From Epiperipatus broadwayi (lineage: Eukaryota; Onychophora; Udeonychophora; Euonychophora; Peripatidae), in the NCBI GenBank assembly GCA_028023455.1, contig JAQFVV010006215.1, forward strand, positions 3,889,230 through 3,953,229: a DNA stretch of 64,000 nt. Direction: 5' to 3'. Below the pieces are notes generated by a model that was not told the origin of the DNA, did no database searches, and was given only the letters and a program-made list of their open reading frames with translations. The translations under genes were made by a program, and so were the position numbers. Below, in pieces: positions 63,802 to 64,000 of the stretch (positions are counted from its first letter, which is position 1; the number at the start of each line of letters is the position of its first letter).

Positions 63802-64000
63802 GATTATTCATATAGTATACAAACATGTAAGGGCTGTTCACCAACATGCATTACCCAGCATGGGCAGTTTATTGGCTTTTTATCTTTGGAGTGTAAGGTT
63901 GTGAAACACCATGATCTTACTTGTCAGTTTTTTAATAGCTTGTAACTGAAATATTAGTTTTTTTGAAGGTAGAAGGAATGTGTATGTGTGAATAAATATT

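Overview
The window is AT-rich, non-coding-looking metazoan DNA: long (CA)n, (TA)n, (AAT)n and (TCTA)n microsatellites, LINEs, LTR retrotransposons, tRNA-derived SINE heads, inverted-repeat elements and no operon-like gene density. The species cannot be fixed from sequence; an invertebrate is the best guess, from the retroelement types. I found no host gene I would call with confidence. Three weak exon-like stretches are listed with low scores (20214-20284, 26151-26612, 63661-63801).

Layout. 1-2700: AT-rich DNA with a 219-bp tandem duplication. 2701-3418: a small LINE insertion with 5' inversion and 12-bp target duplications. 6010-6692: a direct dimer of a ~336-bp repeat (family A) that carries a hammerhead-ribozyme-like core. 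7027-13630: a complete-ended LTR retrotransposon with ~1.58-kb LTRs and a broken gag but no pol. 17864-19715 and 43984-45876: two copies of one DNA-transposon-like element with 8-bp target duplications. 20664-25412: a SINE, a 2.7-kb LTR-like insertion whose empty site lies in the neighbouring repeat copy, a hairpin MITE and a ~600-bp foldback. 27930-29660: a LINE reverse transcriptase on the minus strand, broken by two palindromic insertions. 32391-32890: family A as a head-to-head palindrome. 35491-43840: a second LTR retrotransposon (gag, two zinc knuckles, protease, pol lost), its 5' LTR split by a 3-kb insertion. 46148-48436: two LINE fragments, the second bracketed by matching (AAT)n(AAC)n tracts. 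49718-49968: (TCTA)n. 50238-52100: a diverged solo LTR related to the first LTR element, inserted in (TA)n. 53509-55594: four ~400-bp tandem units plus one inverted unit (family B), each with a 45-nt hammerhead-like motif. 55930-64000: MITEs, a perfect 72-bp hairpin, two decayed family A copies, a tandem duplication, and a possible terminal exon.

The most interesting result is that two unrelated dispersed or tandem repeat families contain the hammerhead core (CTGATGA, stem II, GAAA, stem III, NUH, stem I) with flanking stems that pair. This is the arrangement known from metazoan retrozymes and hammerhead satellites. The nesting relationships (target duplications, empty sites) are read directly from the sequence. 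All calls were made by eye, so boundaries may be off by a few bases where no target duplication is quoted.
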